The notes under the pieces are model-generated. The model was not told the DNA's origin. It worked only from the letters and a program-made list of their open reading frames with translations, and did not search any database. A program made the position numbers and the translations under genes. 64,000 nucleotides of DNA from Pseudacidovorax sp. NFM-22 (GTDB lineage Bacteria; Pseudomonadota; Gammaproteobacteria; Burkholderiales; Burkholderiaceae_C): positions 248,001-312,000 of the forward strand of contig NZ_JACBFY010000007.1 of NCBI RefSeq assembly GCF_021401245.1, given 5' to 3'. Shown piece after piece: positions 52,006 to 61,226 of the stretch (within the stretch, counting starts at the first letter, position 1; the number at the start of each line of letters is the position of its first letter).

Positions 52006-53475
52006 TCAGCCGCGTTCGAGGCCGATGAGCGCGCTGAAGGCGCCCCGGCCGCCCGGTGCCGCACGCGGCACCTCCGGGGGCAGGGGCCGGCCCCGGGAAA
52101 TGAACTGGCCCGAGCCGCGCTGCGCGCGCAGCTCGCCGCCGCGCACCACGCTGCGGCCGCGGCTGAACACGTCCTCGGGCCAGCCCGTCAGGCGCATGCC
52201 CTCGTAGGGCGTGTAGCCCACGTTGTCGTGCAGCATCGCATGCGTCACCTGCACCTCGCGGGCCGGGTTCCAGATGGCGATGTCCGCGTCGGCGCCGACG
52301 GCGATGGCGCCCTTGCGCGGTGCCAGGCCGTACATGTGCGCGTGGTTGGTGGACGTTAGCGCGACGAAGCGCTCGATGCCCATTCGGCCCTTCATCACGC
52401 CCTCCGAGAACAGCAGCGGCATGCGCAGCTCGATGCCCGGCACGCCGTTGGCCATCTCCTTGAAGGTGGTGGCTTCGCCCTTGGGCAGCTTGCCGGCCTC
52501 GTCGAAGCGGTAGGGCGCGTGGTCGGACGAATAGATGCCCAGCGTGCCGTCGAGCAGGCCGGCCCACACGGCCTCCTGCGAGGCCTTGTCGCGCGGCGGC
52601 GGGCTGCAGCAGAACTTCGCGCCCTCCACGCCGGGCAGGTCGGCGTCCGACGCTTCCAGGAACAGGTACTGCGGGCAGCTCTCGGCATGCACCTGCGCGC
52701 CCAGACGCCGCGCCTTGCGCAGCACCTCCACCGTCTCGGCGCCGGCCACGTGCACGATCAGCGCCGGCACGTCGAGCAGGCGCGACAGCTGGATGGCGCG
52801 GTTCGTGGCCTCGGCCTCGGCCAGCGGGTCGTGCGCCACGCCATGGAACTTCGGCGCCACATGGCCGCGGTCGAGCAGGCGCCGCGCGATCCAGCGGATC
52901 ATGTCGTGGTTCTCGGCATGGATCATCACCATCGCCCCCTCGCGGCCGGCAGTGGCCAGCACGTCCAGCAGCGCGTGGTCGTCCAGGCGCAGCAGGTCAT
53001 AGGTCATGTAGACCTTCAGCGAGGTGATGCCGTCGCGGATGGCCTGCGGCAGATGCATCTGCAGTGCCTCGTCGTCGGGCCGCGTCAGGATCAGGTGGAA
53101 GCCGTAGTCGATGACGGCCTTCTCGCGTGCGCGGCGGCCGTAGTCCTCCAGCACCTGCGGGATGCTGTCGTGGCGGTGCTGCGCCGCGAACGAGAGGATG
53201 GTCGTGGTGCCGCCAAAGGCGGCGGACACGGTGCCCGAGTAGAAGTCGTCCGCGCACATCAGCCCCATGCCCGAGAGCTGCTCGATGTGGCAGTGGCTGT
53301 CGATGCCGCCGGGCAGCAGCCAGCGGCCCGTGGCGTCGACGTCCTCGCGGCCCGCGGGCAGGCCCGGCGCGATGGCGGCGATGCGGCCGTCCGTGATGCC
53401 GACATCGGCGTCGACGCAGCCATCGGCATTGCAGACCCGGCCGCCGCGCAGCGTGAGGTCGAAGGAAGGGGTCAT
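52006..53475 (-). CDS. Dihydropyrimidinase/D-hydantoinase-like amidohydrolase
   Basis: 489 residues. Binuclear metal site: His61 and His63 (DSHCHIEQ), carboxylated Lys154 (SLKVYMTYD), His186 (MIHAEN), His242 (IVHVAG) and the Asp of YSSDHAPY. Such enzymes open dihydropyrimidine or hydantoin rings to N-carbamoyl amino acids. It is the last gene of the long minus-strand operon and converges with the carbamoylase cluster at 48412, so the two-step hydantoin route (ring opening, then decarbamoylation) is split between facing transcription units. Confidence 0.92.
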   Translation of the reverse strand: MTPSFDLTLRGGRVCNADGCVDADVGITDGRIAAIAPGLPAGREDVDATGRWLLPGGIDSHCHIEQLSGMGLMCADDFYSGTVSAAFGGTTTILSFAAQHRHDSIPQVLEDYGRRAREKAVIDYGFHLILTRPDDEALQMHLPQAIRDGITSLKVYMTYDLLRLDDHALLDVLATAGREGAMVMIHAENHDMIRWIARRLLDRGHVAPKFHGVAHDPLAEAEATNRAIQLSRLLDVPALIVHVAGAETVEVLRKARRLGAQVHAESCPQYLFLEASDADLPGVEGAKFCCSPPPRDKASQEAVWAGLLDGTLGIYSSDHAPYRFDEAGKLPKGEATTFKEMANGVPGIELRMPLLFSEGVMKGRMGIERFVALTSTNHAHMYGLAPRKGAIAVGADADIAIWNPAREVQVTHAMLHDNVGYTPYEGMRLTGWPEDVFSRGRSVVRGGELRAQRGSGQFISRGRPLPPEVPRAAPGGRGAFSALIGLERG

Positions 53476-53575
53476 GAAAGCCTCCAGCTTGGGGAAAAGA
53501 CGTTGGGGGTTGCCGGAGCCTGGCGATGCGGGGCGTGACAGGCGGACATGGACGTGACGAAAGCCGATCCGGCGC

Positions 53576-54355
53576 TCAGAACACGCCGGGGTACAACCCG
53601 CCGTCCATCAGCAGGTTCTGCCCGGTGATGAAGCCGGCCTGCGCGCTGCACAGGAAGGCGCAGGCATCGCCGAACTCGGCGATGGTGCCGAAGCGGCCCG
53701 ACGGGTTGGCCGCGCGCCGCTCGGCCAGCACCGTCTCCTCGCTCTTGCCGCTCTGCAGGGACCACCGGCGCGCCGTCTCGCGCAGCCGGCCGGTCTCGAA
53801 GGGGCCGGGCAGCAGGTTGTTGACGGTGACGTTGTGCGCGACCGTCTGGCGCGCCAGCCCGGCCACGAAGCCGGTGAGCCCCGACCGCGCGCCGTTGGAC
53901 AGGCCCAGGATGTCGATGGGCGCCTTCACCGCGGCGGAGGTGATGTTCACGATGCGGCCGAAGCGCCGGGCGATCATGCCGTCCACCGTGGCCTGGATGA
54001 GGGCGATGGGCGCCAGCATGTTGGCGTCGAGCGCGGCGATCCAGGTGTCGCGGTTCCAGTCGCGGAAGTCGCCCGGCGGTGGGCCGCCGGCATTGGTGAC
54101 CACGATGTCCGGCGCCGGACAGGCGGCCAGGGCGGCCGCCCTGCCTTGCGGCGTGGTGATGTCCGCCGCCACGGTGGCGACCGCCGCGCCCGTGGCCTGG
54201 CGCAGCGCCTCGGCCGCGGCCTCCAGCGCGTCGGCACCGCGCGCCACCAGGGTCACGGCCACGCCCTCGCGCGCCAGCGACTGCGCGCAGCCGAAGCCGA
54301 GGCCCTTGCTGGCGCCGCAGACCAGCGCCGTGCGTCCTGTCAGTCCCAGGTCCAT
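53576..54355 (-). CDS. SDR family protein lacking the canonical Tyr/Lys
   Basis: 259 residues. NAD(P) loop VCGASKGLGFGCAQSL, TNAGG, Ser140 in NITSAAVK and ITGQNLLMDGGL are intact, but the position of the catalytic tyrosine (13 after Ser140) is Ser153, and the lysine (4 later) is Arg157 (LSNGARSGL). It therefore lacks the normal YxxxK pair. SDR relatives with SNGAR at this place occur in other bacteria, so it may be a subfamily and not a damaged gene. Function cannot be assumed to be an ordinary oxidoreduction. It starts 3 bp after the flavin monooxygenase stop. Confidence 0.85.
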   Translation of the reverse strand: MDLGLTGRTALVCGASKGLGFGCAQSLAREGVAVTLVARGADALEAAAEALRQATGAAVATVAADITTPQGRAAALAACPAPDIVVTNAGGPPPGDFRDWNRDTWIAALDANMLAPIALIQATVDGMIARRFGRIVNITSAAVKAPIDILGLSNGARSGLTGFVAGLARQTVAHNVTVNNLLPGPFETGRLRETARRWSLQSGKSEETVLAERRAANPSGRFGTIAEFGDACAFLCSAQAGFITGQNLLMDGGLYPGVF

Positions 54356-54358
54356 CGC

Positions 54359-55819
54359 TCAGCCTCCGTTGTGCTGCGGCGCGATCACGGCCTGGGGCAC
54401 GTCGTAGCGCAGCAGCGATTGCCAGTGCGCCTCGACATCGTCGCGGAACAGGCCGCGCGTGATGCCGTGGACCAGCTTGGGAATGGCGGTGGTCAGCGCG
54501 TTGATCGACGAGCCCGAGGCACCGAAGCTCATCGTCGCGCCGATGGCGAACAGGTGGACGTCGCGCAGCCAGGGTGTGAGGCCGGGCTCGCGCTCGGTGA
54601 AGGCATGGTCGTCCGCCAGGTACGGAAAGGCCGCCAGGCGCGGGTTGCGCTCGTCGTCGGGCGGCGTGTAGCGGTCGCCCCATGTCGCGATGTTGCCGGC
54701 GCAGGCGGCCAGTTCGGGGCGGGCGTGGAAGTCCACCTCGATGCCGGTGGCGGCGATCACGTAGTCGGTGTGCAGCGCGCCCTGCGGCGTCTCCAGCACG
54801 ATGCGGCCCGATGCGGCGTCCCACTGGCTGGCCTGCACACCGGCGCCGGTGCGCAGGTGGAAGCCGGCATGGCGGGCGCAGCGGTCGTAGGTGCCCTGCG
54901 GAAAGCCTTCGCGCATGCCCAGGATGTACTGCATGAAGCGCCAGCGCCAGCGGTCGTCCAGGTCGGAGAGGTGGCGCATGAAGCCGCGGAAGGTGAGCCA
55001 GCGGTAGGGCTGGACGACCTGGGGCGCCAGACGTCGGCACAGCAGGTGCACCTCGGCGGCGCCCGCCTCCAGCGCGGCGGCGGCGTTGTCGAAGGCGGAG
55101 GCACCGGCCCCGATCACGGTCACCACCTTGCCGGCCACGCGGCCGAAGTCGAAGGGCTCGGCCGAGTTCACGCAGCGGTCCGCCGGCAGGCCGGCCAGGG
55201 CGCGCGGGATCGACCAGCGGCCGACGCCTTCCTGCCCCGTGGCCAGCACGATCTTGCGGGTGTAGAGCGTGCGCCGCTGCCCGCCGGATTCGACCTCCGC
55301 CGCCAGCAGGCCGTCCGGGCCCGCGGGCGCGATGCGCAGCAGCCGCGTGTCGTTCTGCACCGGCACGCCGACCACGCGGCGCACCCACAGCAGGTACTCG
55401 CACCACAGTTCCTTGGGCAGCATGTCCAGGGCCTCCCAGGCGGCCGCGCCGAAGCGGGCCGAGTACCAGGACTGGCAGGTCAGGCCGGGGATGTCCAGGT
55501 CGGGCCCGGTGAATTCCTTGGGGTTGCGCAGCGTGTGCATGCGCGCATAGGTGTTCCACGGCCCTTCCTGGCCGGCGGGCGCCGCGTCGATGACCAGCAG
55601 GTTGTCGACCTTGGAGCGCAGCAGGCCGAAGGCCGCCGCGCAGCCGCCCTGCCCGCCGCCGACGATGAGCACGTCCAGCGCGGGCGCGCCGTCCGGCCCG
55701 GTGCGGGGCGTGAGCCAGGGCTGCGCCGGGTGGGCGATGAAGGCCAGTTCGCGCTTCAGGCGCGCTTCCAGCGCGGCCAGTGCCGCGGGTCCGTGTTCGT
55801 TGCTCTCTGAATCCGTCAT
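54359..55819 (-). CDS. Flavin-containing monooxygenase-like protein
   Basis: About 486 residues from ATG 55819. Two Rossmann loops: DVLIVGGGQGGCAAAFGLL near residue 50 (FAD) and VTVIGAGASAFDNAAAAL near 240 (NADPH). VIAATGIEVDFHARPEL near the end is the ATG-type motif of the FMO family. The N-terminal 45 residues are polar. It likely oxygenates a nitrogen- or carbonyl-containing intermediate. Starts in the SDR stop (4-bp overlap at 55816-55819). Confidence 0.88.
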   Translation of the reverse strand: MTDSESNEHGPAALAALEARLKRELAFIAHPAQPWLTPRTGPDGAPALDVLIVGGGQGGCAAAFGLLRSKVDNLLVIDAAPAGQEGPWNTYARMHTLRNPKEFTGPDLDIPGLTCQSWYSARFGAAAWEALDMLPKELWCEYLLWVRRVVGVPVQNDTRLLRIAPAGPDGLLAAEVESGGQRRTLYTRKIVLATGQEGVGRWSIPRALAGLPADRCVNSAEPFDFGRVAGKVVTVIGAGASAFDNAAAALEAGAAEVHLLCRRLAPQVVQPYRWLTFRGFMRHLSDLDDRWRWRFMQYILGMREGFPQGTYDRCARHAGFHLRTGAGVQASQWDAASGRIVLETPQGALHTDYVIAATGIEVDFHARPELAACAGNIATWGDRYTPPDDERNPRLAAFPYLADDHAFTEREPGLTPWLRDVHLFAIGATMSFGASGSSINALTTAIPKLVHGITRGLFRDDVEAHWQSLLRYDVPQAVIAPQHNGG

Positions 55820-56577
55820 GCTGCAGTCCATCCACCATCGACCACCATCGTGGTCCCCGTCATGAAAGCGCCCGCGTCGCTGGCCAGGTGCAGCGCCGCG
55901 GCGGCAATGTCTTCGGCGCGGCCGAAGCGGCCCAGCGCGTGGCGCTGCATCGACGCCGCGCGGGCCTGCGCCGGGTCGGGCTGGCGCGCGAAGCCCCGCG
56001 CCAGCATGGGCGTGTCGATCGCGCCCGGCGCGATTGCGTTGACGCGGATGCCATCCGCCGCGTAATCGAGGGCCATGGTGCGCGTCAGGCTCAGGATCGC
56101 GCCCTTGGCCGCGATGTAGGCACTGTTGCCGCGGCCGCCGGCCAGCGCGAGCTGCGAGGCCAGGGTGACGACCGCACCGCCGCCCTGGCGCTGCATCGCC
56201 GGAATGGCCGCGCGCGCCCACAGCCAGGTGCCGTCCACGTTGGCGCGGAACACGGCCTGCCAGTCGGCCGGATCGACGGTGGTCACCGTGCCGCCGCAGG
56301 AGAAGCCGGCAGCGCACACGAGCACGTCGATGCGGCCCCAGCGGGCCAGCACCTGGGCCGCGTCGGCATCGGCGGTGCCCGGCTGCCCGACGTCCGAGCC
56401 GAAGGCGCAGGCCGTGCCGCCCGCCGCCTCGATCGCCGCGACGGTGGCCTCGGCGGCGTCGGCGTGCCGATCGACCACGGCCACGCGGGCGCCCTCCTGG
56501 GCGAACAGCTGCGCACAGGCCGCGCCGATGCCCGAGCCGCCGCCGGTGACGACGGCGACCTGATCCTTCAATCGCAT
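55816..56577 (-). CDS. Short-chain dehydrogenase/reductase
   Basis: About 253 residues. TGGGSGIGAACAQLF, CAAG, catalytic LASQ and YIAAK with intact S-13-Y-4-K spacing, GAFMTGTTMVVDGGW. Asp in VVDRHADAAE suggests NAD. It overlaps the neighbouring epimerase gene by 10 bp and the monooxygenase by 4 bp, so it is translated as part of the operon. A normal enzyme, in contrast to the variant SDR at 53576. Confidence 0.9.
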   Translation of the reverse strand: MRLKDQVAVVTGGGSGIGAACAQLFAQEGARVAVVDRHADAAEATVAAIEAAGGTACAFGSDVGQPGTADADAAQVLARWGRIDVLVCAAGFSCGGTVTTVDPADWQAVFRANVDGTWLWARAAIPAMQRQGGGAVVTLASQLALAGGRGNSAYIAAKGAILSLTRTMALDYAADGIRVNAIAPGAIDTPMLARGFARQPDPAQARAASMQRHALGRFGRAEDIAAAALHLASDAGAFMTGTTMVVDGGWTAA

Positions 56578-57626
56578 GGGTTCTTTCTCCAGAGGGTGTC
56601 GTGCGTCCCGTGCCACGCATCCAGCGCATGGGCCGAATCCGCGCAGCCCCATTGCGCCTGCCAGCCGAGGTCGGCCGCGATGCGGGCCACGGACAGCGGT
56701 GCCCGGTCCGTCTCGGCATGCAGGTCGATGGTGGGTGCCTCGCCCGGCTGCACCACTCGGCACGCGAAGCCGGGCCGCCCGGCGGCGTAGTGCCGGCCCC
56801 AGTCCAGCACCGTCCAGGCCGCCGGGGCCGAGACGTTGTAGCAACGCGAAGGCAGCGCCGGTGCCCGCGCGACGGCCGCGACGGCCCGCGCCACGTCGGG
56901 CGCGTAGATCCAGTCGCGCAGGCCGGCGCGGGGCAGCAGGGCCGGGCGGCCGGCATGGGCCGCCTCGGCGATCTGGAACTGCGGGCTCAGGGTGTCGCGC
57001 ACGCCGGTGCGGTGCTCCCACGGGCCGAAGACGCCACTGAGGCGCAGGTTGACCACGTCGAGCCCGTACAGCTCGCCCAGGCGCAACGCCACCATCTCCG
57101 CGCTCAGCCGGGAGATGCCATACAAGCCGACGGGCTGCGGTGGCGCCGTCTCGGCCACCGGCTCGCCCCCCAGCGCGGCGCGGCCATAGACCGCGGCCGA
57201 GCTGAGCTGGATCACGCGGCGCACACCCGCGGCGCGCGCGGCCTGAAGGATGCCGGGCAGCGCCAGCACATTGACCTGCAGGATGCCCGCCGGATCGTCC
57301 GCCTCGCGCTGCGTGCCGGCCGTGACGGCCGCGCCCAGCACCAGCACGTCGAGGCCCGGCGACACGGCTTCGCGCACCGCCTCGGCGTCGGTGACGTCGC
57401 CACACAGCGCGCGCCAGCGGCCCGGCAGCGCGTCGAAGGCGGCCTGCGCAGCCTCGGGGATCGCATTGCGGTCGAACAGCAGCACCTCATCGCCGGCGCC
57501 CAGCAGGTGCTGTGCGACGTTCAGGCCGACGAAGCCGGCGCCGCCGAAGACGAGTGCCCTGAGCGGTCGGCCTTCGGCGGTGCCTGCGGTGTGCGCCTCA
57601 TGCGCAGCGGCCGGACGGGCGCTCAT
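56568..57626 (-). CDS. NAD-dependent epimerase/dehydratase family protein
   Basis: About 352 residues from ATG 57626. N-terminal ALVFGGAGFVGLNVAQHLLGAGDEV (NAD loop), QLSSAAVYG with the catalytic Ser and YGISRLSAE, the Tyr-x-x-x-Arg variant: the usual YxxxK lysine is written as Arg, so activity is uncertain. RLSGVFGPWEHRTGVRDTLSP and RDWIYAPDVARAV follow the family pattern. It may modify a sugar or a ketide-like intermediate. The start overlaps the ABC ATPase stop by 4 bp. Confidence 0.82.
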   Translation of the reverse strand: MSARPAAAHEAHTAGTAEGRPLRALVFGGAGFVGLNVAQHLLGAGDEVLLFDRNAIPEAAQAAFDALPGRWRALCGDVTDAEAVREAVSPGLDVLVLGAAVTAGTQREADDPAGILQVNVLALPGILQAARAAGVRRVIQLSSAAVYGRAALGGEPVAETAPPQPVGLYGISRLSAEMVALRLGELYGLDVVNLRLSGVFGPWEHRTGVRDTLSPQFQIAEAAHAGRPALLPRAGLRDWIYAPDVARAVAAVARAPALPSRCYNVSAPAAWTVLDWGRHYAAGRPGFACRVVQPGEAPTIDLHAETDRAPLSVARIAADLGWQAQWGCADSAHALDAWHGTHDTLWRKNPCD

Positions 57627-59335
57627 GCGGCGCGCTTTCGCGGCTCGGCCAGCGCCACATGCGGGATGGCGTCGATCAGCGCTCGGGTGTAGTCGGACTG
57701 CGGGGCGCTGAAGAGCTCGGTGCTGCGCCCCTCCTCCACCACGCGGCCATTGCGCAGGACGAGGGTGCGCTCGCACATCATGCGCACCACGTTCAGGTCG
57801 TGGCTGACGAAGACGAAGGCCAGGCCCTCCTCGCGCCGCAACCGGTCCAACAGCTGCAGGATCACCGCCTGCACCGACACGTCCAGCGCCGCCGTGGGCT
57901 CGTCCAGGATCAGCAGGCGCGGCTTGCAGGCGATGGCCCGGGCGATGCCCACGCGCGCCTTCTGCCCGCCCGAGAGCTGGTGCGGAAAGCGGTCGAGCAG
58001 CTCGCCGGGCAGCCCGGCGCGGGCGGCGCAGTCGCGCACGGCACGGTCCAGCTCGGCATGGCCCTTCAGACCCATGAGGCGGCGCAGCGGATGGGCGATG
58101 CAGTCCCAGGCCGAGAAGCGCGGATTCAGGCTGTCATGCGGGTCCTGGAACACGAGCTGCACCTCGCGCCGCAGCGGCGAACGGTGGAAGTCGCGCGCCG
58201 GAATGCCGCTGAGCGTCTGGCCGTCGAACAGCACCTCGCCGTGCGTGGCGTCGATCAGCCGGCACAGGATGCGCGACAGCGTGCTCTTGCCCGAGCCCGA
58301 CTCGCCGACCAGCCCCAGGCTTTCGCCGCGCGCCAGGCGGAAGCTGACGTCGTGCACGGCGACGATGCCGCCGTCGAAGTGCTTGGCCACGCCCTGCACC
58401 TCCAGCAAGGGCGGCGTGCCGGGCGGCTGGGGCACCTGCGCCACCGGCAGGCGTGCCGGGGCGGCGGCGCCTTCGGGCGTCCCGGCGACCAGGTCGGCGA
58501 TGGTCGACGTGGGCGTGGGCGAGGCCGCCACCAGCCGCTGCGTGTACGGATGCCGGGGCGCCTGGAACAGCTGCAGCGGCGGTGCCTGCTCCACGATGCG
58601 GCCCTGCTCCATCACGACCACGCGCTGGCAGTAGGTGGCCGCCAGGCCCAGGTCGTGGGTGATGAGGATGATCGCCATGCCACGACGGCGGGCGATGTCC
58701 GCCAGCAGATCCATCACCGTCTTCTGCGTGGTGACGTCCAGGCCGGTCGTGGGCTCGTCGGCGATCAGCAACGCCGGTTCGCTGGCGATGGCCATCGCGA
58801 TCATCACGCGCTGGCACATGCCGCCGGACAGCTCGTGCGGATAGGCATCGAGGCGCTTCTCCGGCTCGCGGATCATCACGTCGCGCAGCAGCCCCAGGGC
58901 GCGCTCGCGCGCCTCGGCCGCGCCCAGGTCCGCATGCACGCGCAGCGCGTCCGCGATCTGAAGGCCGACCGTGCGGATCGGGTTGAGCGCCGCCCGGGGG
59001 TTCTGGAAGATCATCGAGATCGCGGCGCCGTGCGTGCTGCGCAGCGTCTTCCAACTGGCCCGCGTGATGTCGCGCCCGCGGTAGGCGATGCGCCCGCCGG
59101 TGATGCGGCCCGCAGCCTCCAGCAGGTGCGTCACGGCGAAGGCCGTCACCGACTTGCCGGATCCGCTTTCGCCCACGATGCCCAGCGTCTCGCCGGCATC
59201 TAGGGACAGGCTGACGCCGCGCACGGCCTCCACCCTGCCGCGTCGCGTGGAAAAGCTGACCTGCAGGTCCTCGACGTCGAGCAGGCGGGCGCCCGCCGTG
59301 CCGGCGTCCTTGGCAGCGAGGGGAAGCGCGCTCAT
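57623..59335 (-). CDS. Peptide-type ABC transporter ATPase, DppD-DppF fusion
   Basis: About 570 residues with two nucleotide-binding domains. First: Walker A GESGSGKS near 54, signature LSGGMCQRVMIA (Cys in place of the usual Arg), Walker B LLIADEPTTGLD. Second: Walker A GESGSGKST, signature LSGGQKARVGIARA (RQ replaced by KA), Walker B LLILDEPTAALD. Fused ATPases of this kind power oligopeptide, nickel or glutathione importers. It works with the two permeases at 59332 and 60177 and the binding protein at 61227. Confidence 0.93.
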   Translation of the reverse strand: MSALPLAAKDAGTAGARLLDVEDLQVSFSTRRGRVEAVRGVSLSLDAGETLGIVGESGSGKSVTAFAVTHLLEAAGRITGGRIAYRGRDITRASWKTLRSTHGAAISMIFQNPRAALNPIRTVGLQIADALRVHADLGAAEARERALGLLRDVMIREPEKRLDAYPHELSGGMCQRVMIAMAIASEPALLIADEPTTGLDVTTQKTVMDLLADIARRRGMAIILITHDLGLAATYCQRVVVMEQGRIVEQAPPLQLFQAPRHPYTQRLVAASPTPTSTIADLVAGTPEGAAAPARLPVAQVPQPPGTPPLLEVQGVAKHFDGGIVAVHDVSFRLARGESLGLVGESGSGKSTLSRILCRLIDATHGEVLFDGQTLSGIPARDFHRSPLRREVQLVFQDPHDSLNPRFSAWDCIAHPLRRLMGLKGHAELDRAVRDCAARAGLPGELLDRFPHQLSGGQKARVGIARAIACKPRLLILDEPTAALDVSVQAVILQLLDRLRREEGLAFVFVSHDLNVVRMMCERTLVLRNGRVVEEGRSTELFSAPQSDYTRALIDAIPHVALAEPRKRAA

Positions 59336-60180
59336 GTCCGCATCCTCGGGTCGAGGATGTCGCGCAGCCCGTCGCCCAGCAGGTTGAAGAACAGCACCGC
59401 GGTCATCAGGGCGAAGCCCGGGCAGGCCACCAGCCACCAGTTGCCGGTGGAGATGAAGCGGGCACCCTCGGCCACCATGATTCCCCACTCGGGCGTGGGC
59501 TGTTGCACGCCCAGGCCGATGAAGGACAGGCCGGCGGCATTGAGCACCGCCCAGCCCAGGTTGAGCGACACCTGCACCGCCATGGCCGGCAGCACGTTGG
59601 GCAGCAGGAAGCGCAGCACCACCGACAGGTGCGAGTCGCCGCAGGCCCGCGCCGACTCGACCCAGCCCGCATTGCGCCGCACGTTGACCTCGGTCCGCGC
59701 GAAGCGGATGTAGAAGGGCAGGTTGATGAAGGCCGTCGCGATGACGATGTTCTCGACCCGGTTGCCCAGCGCCGCCACCATCGCCATGGCCAGCACGAAC
59801 AGCGGGAAGGCCATGAGCACGTCGACGAAGCGGCCGACGGCGCGGTCCAGCCGTCCGCCGATGTAGCCGCACAGGCTGCCGATCACCGCGCCCAGCGCGA
59901 AGGACAGGCTCACCGCCGAGGCCGCGATCGCCAGGTCGAGCCGCGCCGCGGCGATGGTGCGGCTGAACACGTCGCGGCCGAGCTGGTCGGTGCCCGCCCA
60001 GTGCGCCGCACTCGGCGGCTGCAGGGCGATGGCCACGTTGGAGGCCAGCGGATCGTGGGGCACGATCCAGGGCCCCAGGGCGGCCACCAGGCACAGCCCG
60101 GTCACACCGAAGGCGGCGATGGCCGTCAGCGGATTGCCGCGCAGCACCCACGCGGCATGGTTGAGGGTGGCGCTCTTCAT
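59332..60180 (-). CDS. Peptide-type ABC transporter permease (DppC-like)
   Basis: About 282 residues, six helices. N-terminal NPLTAIAAFGVTGLCLVAALGPWI; periplasmic HWAGTDQLGRDVFSRTIAAARLDL is the DppC hallmark; the EAA-like loop is VESARACGDSHLSVVLRFLLPNVLP. Overlaps the ATPase and DppB-like genes by 4 bp each. Confidence 0.93.
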   Translation of the reverse strand: MKSATLNHAAWVLRGNPLTAIAAFGVTGLCLVAALGPWIVPHDPLASNVAIALQPPSAAHWAGTDQLGRDVFSRTIAAARLDLAIAASAVSLSFALGAVIGSLCGYIGGRLDRAVGRFVDVLMAFPLFVLAMAMVAALGNRVENIVIATAFINLPFYIRFARTEVNVRRNAGWVESARACGDSHLSVVLRFLLPNVLPAMAVQVSLNLGWAVLNAAGLSFIGLGVQQPTPEWGIMVAEGARFISTGNWWLVACPGFALMTAVLFFNLLGDGLRDILDPRMRT

Positions 60181-61208
60181 TCGATGGACACGCGTGGGTC
60201 GCACACGCTGTAGAGGATGTCGATGGTGAGGTTGACCAGCACGAAGATGGACGCCATGAGCAGCACGAAGCCCTGCACCGGCGCGTAGTCGGAGGCCAGC
60301 AGCGCGTCGAGCGCGTACGAGGCGACGCCGGGCCAGGAGAAGACCTTCTCCACCAGCACGTTGGCACCCAGCATGGTCGAGAACACGATGCCCAGGATGG
60401 TGAGCACGGGCAGGATGGCATTGCGCAGCGCATACACCAGCGTGACCCGCCACGGCGCCATGCCGAGCGAGCGCGCGGTGCGCACGAAGTCGCTGCCCAG
60501 GGCCGCCAGCATGGAGGCCCGCGTGATGCGGGCGATGGGCGCGAGCACAAACAGGGCCATCGTCAGCGCCGGCAGCACCAGTTGCCGGGCGGCGCTCCAC
60601 CAGCCCGCGAAGTCGCCCGCCACCGCGAAGTCGATCAGCAGGAAGCCGGTGACGCGCGGCGGCGCGGTGACGAACACGTCCAGCCGGCCCGTGGGGTCGG
60701 GCGCGATGCCCAGCTTGTAATAGAACACGTAGACCAGCAGCAGGCCGGACACGAAGGTCGGCACGCACACGCCGGCGACACACAGCATGCGCACCAGATG
60801 GTCGATGAGCGAGCCGGCGCGCAGCGCGGCCACGATGCCCAGCGGCACCGCCGCGAGCAGCGCGATCAGCAGCGCGCAGAAGGTCAGCTCCAGCGAGGCC
60901 GGCAGCCGCGCGCGGACATCGTCCACCACCGGCTGGCCCGTGGTGAGCGAGCGGCCCAGGTCGCCCGTCGCCACGTCGCGGCCGTACAGCACCAGCTGCT
61001 CGTACATGGGCCGGTCCAGGCCCATCTGCTTGCGCACCATGTCGATCTCGGCCTGCCCGGCATTCGGGCCGGAGGCGAAGAACACGGCGGGGTCGCCGGG
61101 CAGCACCCGCATCAGCATGAAGGTGAAGATCAGCACCCCCACCAGCGCCGGCAGCGAGGAGACGAAGCGGCGGCCGATGCGGCGGGCGGTGGTGGCGGCG
61201 AGACTCAT
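60177..61208 (-). CDS. Peptide-type ABC transporter permease (DppB-like)
   Basis: 343 residues, six helices. N-terminal RRFVSSLPALVGVLIFTFMLMRVLPGDPA, the DppB signature, and MGLDRPMYEQLVLYGRDVATGDLGRSL; EAA-like loop FVRTARSLGMAPWRVTLVYALRNAILP. It ends with a 4-bp overlap with the DppC gene and starts 18 bp after the binding-protein stop. Confidence 0.93.
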   Translation of the reverse strand: MSLAATTARRIGRRFVSSLPALVGVLIFTFMLMRVLPGDPAVFFASGPNAGQAEIDMVRKQMGLDRPMYEQLVLYGRDVATGDLGRSLTTGQPVVDDVRARLPASLELTFCALLIALLAAVPLGIVAALRAGSLIDHLVRMLCVAGVCVPTFVSGLLLVYVFYYKLGIAPDPTGRLDVFVTAPPRVTGFLLIDFAVAGDFAGWWSAARQLVLPALTMALFVLAPIARITRASMLAALGSDFVRTARSLGMAPWRVTLVYALRNAILPVLTILGIVFSTMLGANVLVEKVFSWPGVASYALDALLASDYAPVQGFVLLMASIFVLVNLTIDILYSVCDPRVSIE

Positions 61209-61226
61209 GGCGCGTCGGCGTCGGGC

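Noticed and set aside
53834..55810. A 658-codon plus-strand open frame
   Set aside because: Antisense to the SDR and flavin monooxygenase genes with clear motifs.
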